This document shows positions 10,073 to 18,073 of a stretch of DNA of 64,000 bases, piece by piece. Each line of letters starts with the position of its first letter. Within the stretch, counting starts at the first letter, position 1. The DNA lies in assembly GCA_016125555.1 (NCBI GenBank), contig WGLN01000004.1, forward strand, positions 186,001 through 250,000. The letters run 5' to 3'. A program made the translations under genes and the position numbers. The stretch comes from Porphyrobacter sp. (lineage in GTDB: Bacteria; Pseudomonadota; Alphaproteobacteria; Sphingomonadales; Sphingomonadaceae). The notes beneath the pieces were generated by a model. The model was not told the DNA's origin. It saw nothing but the letters and a program-made list of their open reading frames with translations, and ran no database searches.

Positions 10073-11136
10073 AGACTCCGGTCATCTCGGCATGGTTCGG
10101 GCGCGGCACGCTGGTCGCGCCGCCCGACATCGCCAGCGCGACTCTGCGCTCGGACCGCTTCCGGCTCGAGCGCGAGGGCGACTGGCGGCGCCTCGAGGCG
10201 ATCGTCGCCCGGATGGAGCGCGGCGGCCTCAAACGCATTTCCGACGAGGACCTGCTGGCGCTCCCCGCGCTCTACCGCATCGCCGCCTCGAGCCTCGCGG
10301 TAGCGCGCGAGACGAGCCTCGATGCGGCGACGCTCGCCTATCTCGAGGCGCTGGTGCAGCGCGCGTGGTTCCAGGTCTATGGTCCGCGGCGCGGTTTCGC
10401 CGCCTGGCTGCGCGGTTTCCTGCTCGGCGGGTGGAGCCGCGCAGTGCGCGAGATGTGGCTCGACCTGTGCATCGCGCTGTTCGTGATGGTGGCGGGCAGC
10501 ATCGTCGGCTGGCTGCTGGTGGCGCGTGACGAGGCCTGGTATTACCGGCTCGTGCCCGGCGGGCTCGCCGACACCCGCGTGCCGGGGGCAAGCCGCGAGG
10601 ACCTGCTCGCAACCCTCGGCACCGAGGAAAGCGCGGTCGGCCTGTCGAGCTTTGCGGCGCAGCTGTTCAGCAACAATTCGGCGGTGTGCATCCTCTCCTT
10701 CGCGCTCGGCTTCGCCTTCGGCATCCCCTCGCTGATGCTGCTGGTGCACAACATGGCTGTGCTGGGGGCGCTGGTATGGCTGTTCGCCGGACAGGGGCTG
10801 GGCACGGAACTGGCTGCGTGGCTGAGCGTCCACGGCACCACCGAGATCTTCGGCATCCTGCTGTCGGGCGCGGCGGGGCTGCATATCGGGCGGAGCATGG
10901 CCTTCCCCGGCCCCCGCCCGGTGCTCGCCGCCGCCGCCGAGGCCGGTCAGCGCGGCGCGGTGGTGATGGTCGGCGTGGTCATCATGATGGTGATCGCCGC
11001 GCTGCTCGAAGCCTTCCCGCGTCAGCTGGTCGAAGGCACCGCCCCGCGCTTCCTGATCGGGGGCACGATGCTGGCCTTCTGGCTCGCCTATTTCTTCCTC
11101 TACCGTCCGCGCGAAGCCGGCGGGGAGGAGCCATGA
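10069..11136 (+). CDS. SpoIIM-like (stage II sporulation protein M family) membrane protein
   Basis: 355-aa polytopic membrane protein. The N-terminal about 120 residues are soluble and helical, then hydrophobic segments follow (LDLCIALFVMVAGSIVGWLL, SAVCILSFALGFAFGIPS, ALVWLFAGQGLG, VVMVGVVIMMVIAALLEAF). The motif VHGTTEIFGILLSGAAGL matches the SpoIIM family core. In Bacillus, SpoIIM works with peptidoglycan hydrolases in engulfment; in non-sporulating bacteria the homologues lie in MoxR/DUF58/RDD operons. Coupled to both neighbours by ATGA overlaps. Confidence 0.87.
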   Translation: MKTPVISAWFGRGTLVAPPDIASATLRSDRFRLEREGDWRRLEAIVARMERGGLKRISDEDLLALPALYRIAASSLAVARETSLDAATLAYLEALVQRAWFQVYGPRRGFAAWLRGFLLGGWSRAVREMWLDLCIALFVMVAGSIVGWLLVARDEAWYYRLVPGGLADTRVPGASREDLLATLGTEESAVGLSSFAAQLFSNNSAVCILSFALGFAFGIPSLMLLVHNMAVLGALVWLFAGQGLGTELAAWLSVHGTTEIFGILLSGAAGLHIGRSMAFPGPRPVLAAAAEAGQRGAVVMVGVVIMMVIAALLEAFPRQLVEGTAPRFLIGGTMLAFWLAYFFLYRPREAGGEEP

Positions 11137-12104
11137 ACGCCGGCGTCACCGCCGGCAAGCTCCGCCGCGTCCGGCCACGCGGCACCTCGCGCGCGGACGA
11201 GAAGCGGCGGCGCGAACTGGTCACGCCGGAAGGGCTGACGCTGCCGATCACGATCGCCTCGCGCGGCAGCCGGGCGGGCGCGCTGATCATCGACTTCCTG
11301 ATCATCGTCTTCGGCCTCGTCGCCTTCCACCTGCTGCTGTTCTGGATCGCGGGCGGGCTGCTCGACGGCACGCCGCTCGACGTCGACACCGCCCCGACCG
11401 GCGCGCGCGAGTTCCTGCAGATCCTGCTGGTGATCTTCGTCTTCGTCACCTGGTACGGCTATTTTCTCGTGCAGGAACTCGGGCCGCGCGGCGCGACGCT
11501 GGGCAAGCGGCTCGTTGGCATACGCATTGCCGCCCGCAGCGGAGGGCGACTGACGCCCGAGGCGGTGATCGCCCGCAACCTGATCCGCGACATCGAGCTG
11601 TTCTATCCGCTGGTGTTCCTCATCGTGATCCTCGCGATGAACACGCTGGGCGAGGACATGGGCCCTCTCGCCTGGGCGGCGACGGCGTGGTTCGCGCTGT
11701 TCCTGCTGCTGCCCTTCTTCAACCGCGATGCCTTGCGGGCGGGCGACATCGTCGCCGGGACCTGGGTGATCGAGATGCCGCGCACGAAGCTGGCCGAAAC
11801 GCTTTCGACGCAGGGGGCCGCGGCCGCAGAGGGAACCAGCGCGGTCACCGGCGTGCGCTACGAATTCGGCGAGGCCGAGCTTTCGGTCTATGGCGAGAAG
11901 GAATTGCAGACACTGGAGCGGATGCTGCGCGAAAGCCCGGATGACGCGCTCACCGCGGTCCACGCCACGATCTGCCGCAAGATCGGCTGGGAGCCGGGCG
12001 CGGGCGACGAACGGGCTTTCCTCGAGGCCTTCTATGCGCAACTACGCGCCAAGCTCGAAGGCGATCTCAGGTTCGGCAAGCGCAAGGCGGACAAGCACTC
12101 ATGA
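11133..12104 (+). CDS. RDD family membrane protein
   Basis: 323-aa inner-membrane protein with the RDD domain: SRGSRAGALIIDFLIIVFG carries the Arg-Asp pair in the first helix, and GATLGKRLVGIRIAA is the second family motif. Three to four helices lie between residues about 50 and 215, followed by a roughly 110-residue cytoplasmic C-terminal tail without obvious relatives. RDD proteins are probably transporters or transporter-associated. It overlaps both the SpoIIM-like gene and the beta-lactamase gene by 4 nt. Confidence 0.87.
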   Translation: MNAGVTAGKLRRVRPRGTSRADEKRRRELVTPEGLTLPITIASRGSRAGALIIDFLIIVFGLVAFHLLLFWIAGGLLDGTPLDVDTAPTGAREFLQILLVIFVFVTWYGYFLVQELGPRGATLGKRLVGIRIAARSGGRLTPEAVIARNLIRDIELFYPLVFLIVILAMNTLGEDMGPLAWAATAWFALFLLLPFFNRDALRAGDIVAGTWVIEMPRTKLAETLSTQGAAAAEGTSAVTGVRYEFGEAELSVYGEKELQTLERMLRESPDDALTAVHATICRKIGWEPGAGDERAFLEAFYAQLRAKLEGDLRFGKRKADKHS

Positions 12105-13033
12105 CCATCGATCGGCGGCGATTCCTCGGCGGCACCCTGGCTTTGGGAGCAGCGGCCTGCGTTCCGCGCGACCAGCCGCGGGACGCGCGGATCGCAGGCG
12201 AACTGCGGCGGATCGAGGCCGAGGCGGACGCGACGCTGGGAGTCGAACTGTTCGACACCGGCAGCGGGGTTTCGGTCGGCCTCAATGCGGACCGGCGCTT
12301 CGGCCATGCCTCCTCCTTCAAGCTCTCGCTCGCCGCGCTGCTGCTCCAGCGCCATGCGGCGGGGCAGATCGATGCCGACCGGCGGGTGACGTGGAGCGAG
12401 GCGGACATGCTTTCCTACGCGCCCTTCACGCGGGAACGGATCGAAACCGGCGCCACCCTGCGCGAGCTGGCGCGGGCGGCGCAGACCACCTCGGACAACC
12501 CGGCGGCCAATATCCTGCTGCGCGAACTCGGCGGCCCGGCCGCGCTGACCGCCTTCTGGCGCAGCATCGGCGACGAGGTCAGCCGCATCGACCGGCTCGA
12601 GCCCGAGATGAACGACGTTCCGACCGGCGAGTTCCGCGACACCACCACGCCCGCCGCGATGGCGCGCACCGTGGCGAAGCTGGTCTATGGCGACGTGCTG
12701 CCGGAGGCCGAGCGGGCGATGCTCAAGGACTGGATGATCGCCACCGACACGGGGTTGCGCCGGGTGCGGGCGGGTCTGCCCGAAGGCTGGCTCGCGGGCG
12801 ACAAGACCGGCACAAGCGGGCTGATCGCGGGGAGCGAATACAACTACATCGACATCGGTTTCGCCGAACCGCCCGCGGGCGCGCCGATCACCTTCGCCTG
12901 CTACCTGCGCGCGCGCCAGACCGAGGACGAGATGCTCCCCCGCGGCGAGGCGGCGCTGGCGAGGGTGGGGGCGCTGATCAAGGAATTCGCCGAAGCCGAC
13001 GACGGCTTGCCGCTGGTGGGGAAGATTTACTGA
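12101..13033 (+). CDS. Class A serine beta-lactamase, Tat/lipoprotein type
   Basis: 310-aa serine hydrolase with all class A motifs: SSFK (nucleophile S71, K74), SDN (131-133), EPEMN with the general-base Glu at 168 and Asn at 172, and KTG (235-237). The N-terminus MTIDRRRFLGG followed by a short hydrophobic stretch and LGAAAC suggests twin-arginine export and lipidation at Cys20. It is the last gene of the MoxR/SpoIIM/RDD operon, joined by an ATGA overlap, so it is probably co-expressed with envelope proteins, not controlled by an AmpR-like regulator (none is adjacent). Whether it hydrolyses beta-lactams or acts on cell-wall peptides cannot be decided from sequence, though the intact Glu166 equivalent favours a true beta-lactamase. 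Confidence 0.9.
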   Translation: MTIDRRRFLGGTLALGAAACVPRDQPRDARIAGELRRIEAEADATLGVELFDTGSGVSVGLNADRRFGHASSFKLSLAALLLQRHAAGQIDADRRVTWSEADMLSYAPFTRERIETGATLRELARAAQTTSDNPAANILLRELGGPAALTAFWRSIGDEVSRIDRLEPEMNDVPTGEFRDTTTPAAMARTVAKLVYGDVLPEAERAMLKDWMIATDTGLRRVRAGLPEGWLAGDKTGTSGLIAGSEYNYIDIGFAEPPAGAPITFACYLRARQTEDEMLPRGEAALARVGALIKEFAEADDGLPLVGKIY

Positions 13034-13038
13034 CCTTT

Positions 13039-13136
13039 CCTCCCCCTCCCTGGGGGGAGGGGGTCAGGGGGTGGGGGCTCCCACCTCCGAGAGGGCAGAG
13101 CCCCCGTCCCCAACCCCTTCCCCGAGGGGAAGGGAG
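13039..13136. repeat. G-rich imperfect palindromic intergenic repeat, copy 1
   Basis: Runs of G on one side (GGGGGGAGGGGGTCAGGGGG) are mirrored by runs of C on the other (CCCCCGTCCCCAACCCC), giving a long imperfect hairpin between two convergent genes. The same block order and spacing recurs at 45545-45637 with about a quarter of positions changed, so this is a dispersed element, not chance composition. Here it may serve as a bidirectional terminator. Confidence 0.7.
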
Positions 13137-13137
13137 T

Positions 13138-14151
13138 TTAGTGATCCGGCGTCGCCGACGCCTTTGCCTCGCCGCCGAAGATCGCCACCTCGTTCAGCCC
13201 CTCGCTGGTCGCACGGCCGCGATACATGCCGGTGGTGTTGAAGCTGAAGATCGCGTGCCCCTCGGGCGTGACGAGGATCACCCCGCCATCGCCGCCGAGT
13301 TCAGCCACTTCGGCCATGACCGAATCTGCAATGTCCTGCGTCCCCATCACCCCACGCATCCGCAACCGTGCGCAAATCTCGTGCGCCACCCCGACCCGGA
13401 TGAAATACTCGCCCCACCCCGTCGCTGACACCGCGCAAGCACGATTATCCGCATAGGTCCCCGCCCCGATCACCGGCGCATCGCCGACGCGGCCCCAGCG
13501 TTTGCCGGTCATCCCGCCGGTCGAGGTGCCCGCGGCGAGGTTGCCCTGCTGGTCCAGCGCCACCGCGCCCACCGTGCCGAACTTGTGATCGACATCGAGC
13601 GCCGAGAGCTTCTCGGCCTTCAGCCGCTCCAATGCGCGGCGACGGGCCTCGGTGGCGAAATACTCGGGCGGGGTGACGGCAAAGCCCTTCTCCACCGCGA
13701 AGGACTCCGCGCCCTGCCCCATCAGGAACACGTGCTCGCTGTCGGTGCGGACTGTGTCGGCGAGCAGGATCGGGTTCCTGACCGTCTTCACCCCCGCCAC
13801 CGCCCCGGCGCTGCGATCGCGCCCGTCCATGATCGAGGCGTCGAGTTCGTTGGTGCCGTCCCAGGTGAACACCGCGCCCTTGCCGGCGTTGAACAGCGGC
13901 GAATCCTCCATGATCACGATCGCCGCCTTGACCGCGTCCATCGCCTCGCCGCCCTCGGCCAGAACCTTCGCCCCGGCATCGAGCGCGGTTTGCAGCATCG
14001 CCTCGTATTCGGCCTGTTTCTCGGGCGTCATGTCCTTGCGGCTCAAGGTCCCCGCGCCGCCGTGGATCGCGATCGACCACTTCGGGGCGTCTTCGGCAAG
14101 GGCGGGCTGGGTCATCAGGGCGAGAGCAACCAGTGCGAGGAGGTTCTTCAT
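13138..14151 (-). CDS. Isoaspartyl peptidase / L-asparaginase (Ntn hydrolase)
   Basis: 337-aa periplasmic enzyme with a signal peptide (MKNLLALVALALMTQPALAE). It belongs to the plant-type asparaginase/IaaA family, which hydrolyses beta-aspartyl dipeptides and asparagine. The precursor self-cleaves before the Thr of GTVGAVALD, which becomes the nucleophile; the downstream GNLAAGTSTGGMTGK segment supplies the substrate-binding residues. The N-terminal IHGGAGTLSRKDM is also characteristic. Convergent with the beta-lactamase gene and divergent from the acetyltransferase gene. Confidence 0.92.
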   Translation of the reverse strand: MKNLLALVALALMTQPALAEDAPKWSIAIHGGAGTLSRKDMTPEKQAEYEAMLQTALDAGAKVLAEGGEAMDAVKAAIVIMEDSPLFNAGKGAVFTWDGTNELDASIMDGRDRSAGAVAGVKTVRNPILLADTVRTDSEHVFLMGQGAESFAVEKGFAVTPPEYFATEARRRALERLKAEKLSALDVDHKFGTVGAVALDQQGNLAAGTSTGGMTGKRWGRVGDAPVIGAGTYADNRACAVSATGWGEYFIRVGVAHEICARLRMRGVMGTQDIADSVMAEVAELGGDGGVILVTPEGHAIFSFNTTGMYRGRATSEGLNEVAIFGGEAKASATPDH

Positions 14152-14224
14152 GGCGGCAGGGCATAACGCGGCGCTCGCCCTTGCGCCAGCTTAACAGCGC
14201 AGGCGGCGCGCGCTAGGGGCAGCA

Positions 14225-14758
14225 ATGATGATCCTGCGCCCTGCCACCCTCGAAGACGCCCCCGCGCTCGCGCGGCTCGGCGCCGAGAGCTTCACCGCCG
14301 CCTTCGGACACCTCTACCGCCCCGAGGACCTCGCCGCCTTCATCGCCGAGGTCCACGATCCTGAAGCGGTCGCCGCCGAGATCGCGGGAAGCGAATGCAC
14401 CCATCGCCTCGTCGAACACGAGGGCGCGCTGGTCGCCTTCTGCAAGCTGCGCCACCCCACCAAGTTCGCCGCGCACAGCGATGCGCGCGACCCGATCGAG
14501 CTCGGCCAGCTCTACGCGCTTCCCGGCTTCACCGGCGCGGGCATCGGCGCGCAGTTGATGGACTGGGCGCTGGGGGTCGCGCGCGCGCGCGGGCACGATG
14601 CGGTGCTGCTCAGCGTCTATGCCGAGAACTTCGGCGCACAACGCTTCTATCAGCGCCACGGCTTTGCCAAGATTGCCGACATTACCTTCCGCGTCGGGGA
14701 ACACCTCGACCCGGAATATCTTTACCAGTTGCAACTGGACACCAAGGGAGAGGGATGA
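14225..14758 (+). CDS. GNAT family N-acetyltransferase
   Basis: 177-aa acetyl-CoA-dependent acetyltransferase. The core shows strand beta-4 (IELGQLYALPGFTG) leading into the acetyl-CoA pyrophosphate loop GAGIGAQLMDWAL (an RxxGxG variant starting with Gly), then the C-terminal AENFGAQRFYQRHGF typical of GNATs. The substrate cannot be told. Two adjacent ATG codons (14225, 14228) could start it. It overlaps the following SDR gene by 4 nt, so the two form a small operon divergent from the isoaspartyl peptidase gene. Confidence 0.88.
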   Translation: MMILRPATLEDAPALARLGAESFTAAFGHLYRPEDLAAFIAEVHDPEAVAAEIAGSECTHRLVEHEGALVAFCKLRHPTKFAAHSDARDPIELGQLYALPGFTGAGIGAQLMDWALGVARARGHDAVLLSVYAENFGAQRFYQRHGFAKIADITFRVGEHLDPEYLYQLQLDTKGEG

Positions 14759-15708
14759 TGAGCCAATTCGGGCGCGAGAGCACCACCGACGAGGTGCTGG
14801 AGGGCAAGGACCTGTCGGGCCTCACCGCCTTCATCACCGGGGCCAATTCGGGGCTCGGGCAGGAGACCGCCCGCGCCATGGCGGCCAAGGGCGCCCATGT
14901 CATCATGGCCGGGCGCGACCAGGACAAGCTCGACGCGGCGGTGGCGGCGATCCGCGAGAGCGTGCCGCAGGCGGAGCTCGACACGCTCACCGTCGACCTC
15001 GCCTCGCTCGAAAGCATCCGCGCCGCGACCTCGCGCGCGCGCCAGCGGTTCGCGAAGATCGACATGCTGATAAACAACGCTGGCGTGATGGCCTGCCCCT
15101 TCGAACACACCGCCGATGGGTTCGAGCGGCAGCTCGGCACCAACCACCTCGGCCATTTCGCGCTCACCGCCGAGCTGTTCCCGCTGGTCGAACGCGGCCG
15201 CGCCAAGCGCATCGTCAACCTGTCCAGCCGCGCGCACCACATGGCGCCGGTCGATTTCGACGATCCGCACTTCGAGCGCCGCGCCTATGATCCGTGGGTC
15301 AGCTACGGCCAGTCCAAGACCGCCAACGTCCTGTTCACGGTCGAACTCGAGCGGCGCTACGCGGTGATGGGGATCGATGCCTTCGCGGTGCATCCGGGCG
15401 GCATCCAGACCAATCTCGGGCGTCACATGACCCCGGAGATGACCGAGGCGCTGATGAAGCGCGTCACCTCGGGCGACAGCGGCTTTGCCTGGAAGACCAT
15501 CCCGCAGGGCGCGGCGACCACCTGCTGGGCTGCGACCGCATCCGAGCTGGAGGGCAAGGGCGGGGTCTATTGCGAGGACTGCCACGTCGCCGAGGTCGAC
15601 GACGAATCCGCGGCCGGCGGGGTGCGCTCCTACGCGGTCAACCCGAGCTATGCCGAGCGGCTGTGGAAGCTGTCCGAACAGCTCACCGGCGCGAAGTTCC
15701 CGACCTAG
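14755..15708 (+). CDS. Short-chain dehydrogenase/reductase (SDR)
   Basis: 317-aa NAD(P)-dependent oxidoreductase. The cofactor motif is TGANSGLG (TGxxxGxG), NNAG is present in MLINNAGVMA, and the catalytic Ser-Tyr-Lys is seen as NLSSRAHH followed by YGQSKTAN. The sequence resembles the retinol-dehydrogenase/oxidoreductase group of atypical SDRs (WW-oxidoreductase-like), for which bacterial substrates are mostly unknown. Start is ATG 14755, overlapping the acetyltransferase stop, or the next codon, also ATG. Convergent with the esterase gene (4-nt overlap). Confidence 0.9.
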   Translation: MMSQFGRESTTDEVLEGKDLSGLTAFITGANSGLGQETARAMAAKGAHVIMAGRDQDKLDAAVAAIRESVPQAELDTLTVDLASLESIRAATSRARQRFAKIDMLINNAGVMACPFEHTADGFERQLGTNHLGHFALTAELFPLVERGRAKRIVNLSSRAHHMAPVDFDDPHFERRAYDPWVSYGQSKTANVLFTVELERRYAVMGIDAFAVHPGGIQTNLGRHMTPEMTEALMKRVTSGDSGFAWKTIPQGAATTCWAATASELEGKGGVYCEDCHVAEVDDESAAGGVRSYAVNPSYAERLWKLSEQLTGAKFPT

Positions 15709-16643
15709 GCGGCGAGGAACTCGCCGAGCAGGGCGAACACGTCCTTCGCCTCGCGGGTCGGAGTGATCGCCATGAACACGTGCGGCGCGGCTTCGTATTC
15801 ATAGAGCCGCGCGTCCACCCCGGCGGCGCGCAGGCGCCCCGCGAAGGTCCGCGAATCGACGATGAACAGGTCGTGCCGCCCGGTCCAGATGCGGGTCGGC
15901 GGCAGCCGCGCGAGGTCCTCGCTCGCGGCGTAGAGCGGGCTGAGCGTGGCGCTCCCCGGATCCCGCTCCCCCGCCACCAGCGCCCCGCAGGCGCGCAGCG
16001 TGCCGATCTTGAGCATCAGGTCGTGCGGCTCGACCGCGGCGATCTCCGGGTCGGCGAGCGTCAGGTCGAGCCACGGGGCGAACAGCGCCAGCTTGCCCGG
16101 CACAGCGCCGCCGCGCTTCGCCAGCCTGAGCGCGAGCGCCAGCGCCATGTGCCCGCCTGCGCTGTCGCCGTTGAGGATGATCTTCGCCGGGTCGTGGTGT
16201 TCGGCGAGCGTCTCCCACGCGGCATCGGCGACCGCGTCCTGCTGCGCGTGCGGGCTTTCGGGCACCACCGGGTAGAGCGGCACCGAGACGCTGATCCCGC
16301 AATATTTGACCATCGCCCCGACCAGCGGCCAGTGCACCTTGAACATCGGCTGCACGAAACCGCCGCCGTGGAAATAGAGCATGTGCCAGTCGGTCGGGCC
16401 GCTTTTCGGGTGGATCGTCACCACCGGGTGCCCGGCCGCCTCCCATTCGCCGACCAGGAAATCGCGCCGGAAGCTTGCCGGCAGCGGCGCATCGGCGGGC
16501 AGGCGGCGGTTCGCCATCGCCGCCGCGAAGCCTTGCGCATCATGCGGAAAGACCGGCGGGCGGCGCGCCATCAGCCACTTCACGGCGCGCATCACCAGGC
16601 TCGGCGTGTCGCTGCGCAGTTCGCACGGATTGTCGGTCAGCAT
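15705..16643 (-). CDS. Alpha/beta hydrolase, hormone-sensitive lipase family
   Basis: 312-aa esterase/lipase. Oxyanion motif HGGG (YFHGGGFV), nucleophile elbow GDSAGG, catalytic Asp in WTGRHDLFIVD and catalytic His in APHVFMA make up the full triad. No signal peptide, so probably cytosolic. The start MLTDNP is chosen over an ORF extension of 44 Arg-rich residues upstream that looks non-coding. Divergent from the ECF sigma gene; the intervening 197 bp hold a SigF-like promoter. Confidence 0.9.
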   Translation of the reverse strand: MLTDNPCELRSDTPSLVMRAVKWLMARRPPVFPHDAQGFAAAMANRRLPADAPLPASFRRDFLVGEWEAAGHPVVTIHPKSGPTDWHMLYFHGGGFVQPMFKVHWPLVGAMVKYCGISVSVPLYPVVPESPHAQQDAVADAAWETLAEHHDPAKIILNGDSAGGHMALALALRLAKRGGAVPGKLALFAPWLDLTLADPEIAAVEPHDLMLKIGTLRACGALVAGERDPGSATLSPLYAASEDLARLPPTRIWTGRHDLFIVDSRTFAGRLRAAGVDARLYEYEAAPHVFMAITPTREAKDVFALLGEFLAA

Positions 16644-16737
16644 CGGCTCTCCCCTTCGCTCGCCACAGAACAGGCGCGAGGCGGCGGGTGTCAAGTCCCG
16701 GCGCAAGCGGCAGGCTCCCGCTCGCCGCGCCCAGGGT

Positions 16738-16763
16738 GTAACCTCGCACCGCCGGCGCGCGAA
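16738..16763 (+). promoter_or_regulatory. Putative SigF-type ECF promoter (GTAACC-N16-CGAA)
   Basis: GTAACC, exactly 16 nt, then CGAA, 77 nt before the sigma gene. This is the -35/-10 pair I recall for Caulobacter SigF, whose gene is likewise followed by nrsF. It suggests autoregulation. The spacing and hexamer are read directly; the assignment is by analogy. Confidence 0.55.
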
Positions 16764-16839
16764 CCGCGAGGGCAAGGCTGGCCCGTTCCGGCCTCAGGAG
16801 ATCGCCATGCCGTCCGCCCCCGCAATGCCGCGCCGCTGA

Positions 16840-17370
16840 ATGCTCGCCGACGAGACGACCTTCGCCCGGCTGATGGCCGCGATGCAGGACGGCGACCGCG
16901 CCGCCGCCACCGTGCTGCTGACCGAGGCGGGGGTCTGGCTGGAACGCTACTTCCGCCGCCGCGTGCCGCCCGGGCAGGTCGACGATCTCGTCCAGGAGGT
17001 GCTGATCGCGCTCCACGCCAAGCGCGCCACCTGGGACCCGGCGCGTCCGTTCCTGCCGTGGCTGGCGGCGATCGCGCGCTATCGCTGGGTCGATCACCTG
17101 CGCCGCACCTATCGCGATGCGGGCGAGGAACTGCTCGAGGACAGCGGCGCGAGCGACAGCGACGAGGACGTAGTGCTCGCCCGGGTCAGCCTCGAACGTC
17201 TGTTCGCCCACCTGCCCGCGGGCCAGGCCGAGGTGATCGCGCTGGTCAAGATCGAGGGCCTCTCGATCGAGGAGGCTTCGGCCCGCAGCGGGCAGAGCGC
17301 CAGCCTTGTCAAAGTCAACATCCACCGCGGCCTCAGGAAGCTCGCCGCGCTTGTCGAGAAGGCCGATTGA
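16840..17370 (+). CDS. ECF RNA polymerase sigma factor (SigF-like)
   Basis: 176-aa sigma-70 factor with only regions 2 and 4. Region 2 includes VDDLVQEVLIALHAKRATWDP and the DNA-melting/-10 contact stretch FLPWLAAIARYRWVDHLRR; region 4 is the helix-turn-helix LPAGQAEVIALVKIEGLSIEE followed by SGQSASLVKVNIHRGLRKL. It sits 1 nt before a NrsF-type membrane protein, the known pairing for Caulobacter SigF, which responds to heavy-metal stress. I infer it is held inactive by that neighbour and activates its own promoter upstream. Confidence 0.9.
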   Translation: MLADETTFARLMAAMQDGDRAAATVLLTEAGVWLERYFRRRVPPGQVDDLVQEVLIALHAKRATWDPARPFLPWLAAIARYRWVDHLRRTYRDAGEELLEDSGASDSDEDVVLARVSLERLFAHLPAGQAEVIALVKIEGLSIEEASARSGQSASLVKVNIHRGLRKLAALVEKAD

Positions 17371-17371
17371 G

Positions 17372-18025
17372 ATGAACCAGTCCCCCAGCCGCGCCGCGCT
17401 GATCGCCGCACTCGCCGAAAGCACCGTCCCGGTCCGCCGGGTCCGCCCCGCCGAGGGGACGGCGCTGGTCGCCGCCGCAACCCTCGCCGCCGCGGCGGGG
17501 GCGAGCGCCATCTTCGCCTTCTGGAGCGGGATCGCGACCGGGGCGGCCTCGCCGTTTTTCTGGATCGTCAACGGACTGCTGCTGCTGCTCGGCGCGGCGA
17601 GCACCACGGCGCTGATGGCGGGCGCGCTTCCGCAGGTCGGGGCGCGGCCCAACGCGCCGCTGTGGGCTGTCGCGATGCTCGGGGTGCTGCCGCTGGCCGC
17701 GGTGATCGAGATCGTCCGCGCACCGGCGGGTGATGCGCCTGCGGGCCTCGCCGATCCCGATGCGCTGCACTGCCTGTCCTCTTCGCTCGCAGCGGGGCTG
17801 GTGGTGGCGCTTGCCGCGGTGCTGTTCCTGCGCCGCGCCGCGCCGGTCGCGCTGGCGCGGCAGGCGTGGCTGACGGGTCTCGCCGCCGGATCGCTGGGCG
17901 CGCTTGCCTTCGGGGTGACCTGCCCGCTCGATACGCTCGCCCATCTCGGGCTGTGGCACGTGCTGCCCGTGCCGCTCGCAGGCCTCGCCGCGCGGGCGAT
18001 CGTGCCGCGACTGATCCGCTGGTAG
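17372..18025 (+). CDS. nrsF: NrsF family membrane anti-sigma factor (DUF1109)
   Basis: 217-aa protein with six hydrophobic segments (starting about residues 32, 64, 97, 137, 167, 195) and short loops. Two cysteines stand out, C134 (ALHCLSS) and C184 (GVTCPLD), 50 residues apart. Caulobacter NrsF, the inhibitor of SigF, depends on two conserved cysteines for sensing, and these occupy matching places. DUF1109 is otherwise unassigned. Immediately follows the sigma gene, so they are co-transcribed. I infer it traps the sigma factor at the membrane until its cysteines are modified by metal or oxidant. Confidence 0.82.
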   Translation: MNQSPSRAALIAALAESTVPVRRVRPAEGTALVAAATLAAAAGASAIFAFWSGIATGAASPFFWIVNGLLLLLGAASTTALMAGALPQVGARPNAPLWAVAMLGVLPLAAVIEIVRAPAGDAPAGLADPDALHCLSSSLAAGLVVALAAVLFLRRAAPVALARQAWLTGLAAGSLGALAFGVTCPLDTLAHLGLWHVLPVPLAGLAARAIVPRLIRW

Positions 18026-18073
18026 CGCGCCGCGGTCATTGCCCCGTCATGCGCGCATGGCTATATGGGCGCC

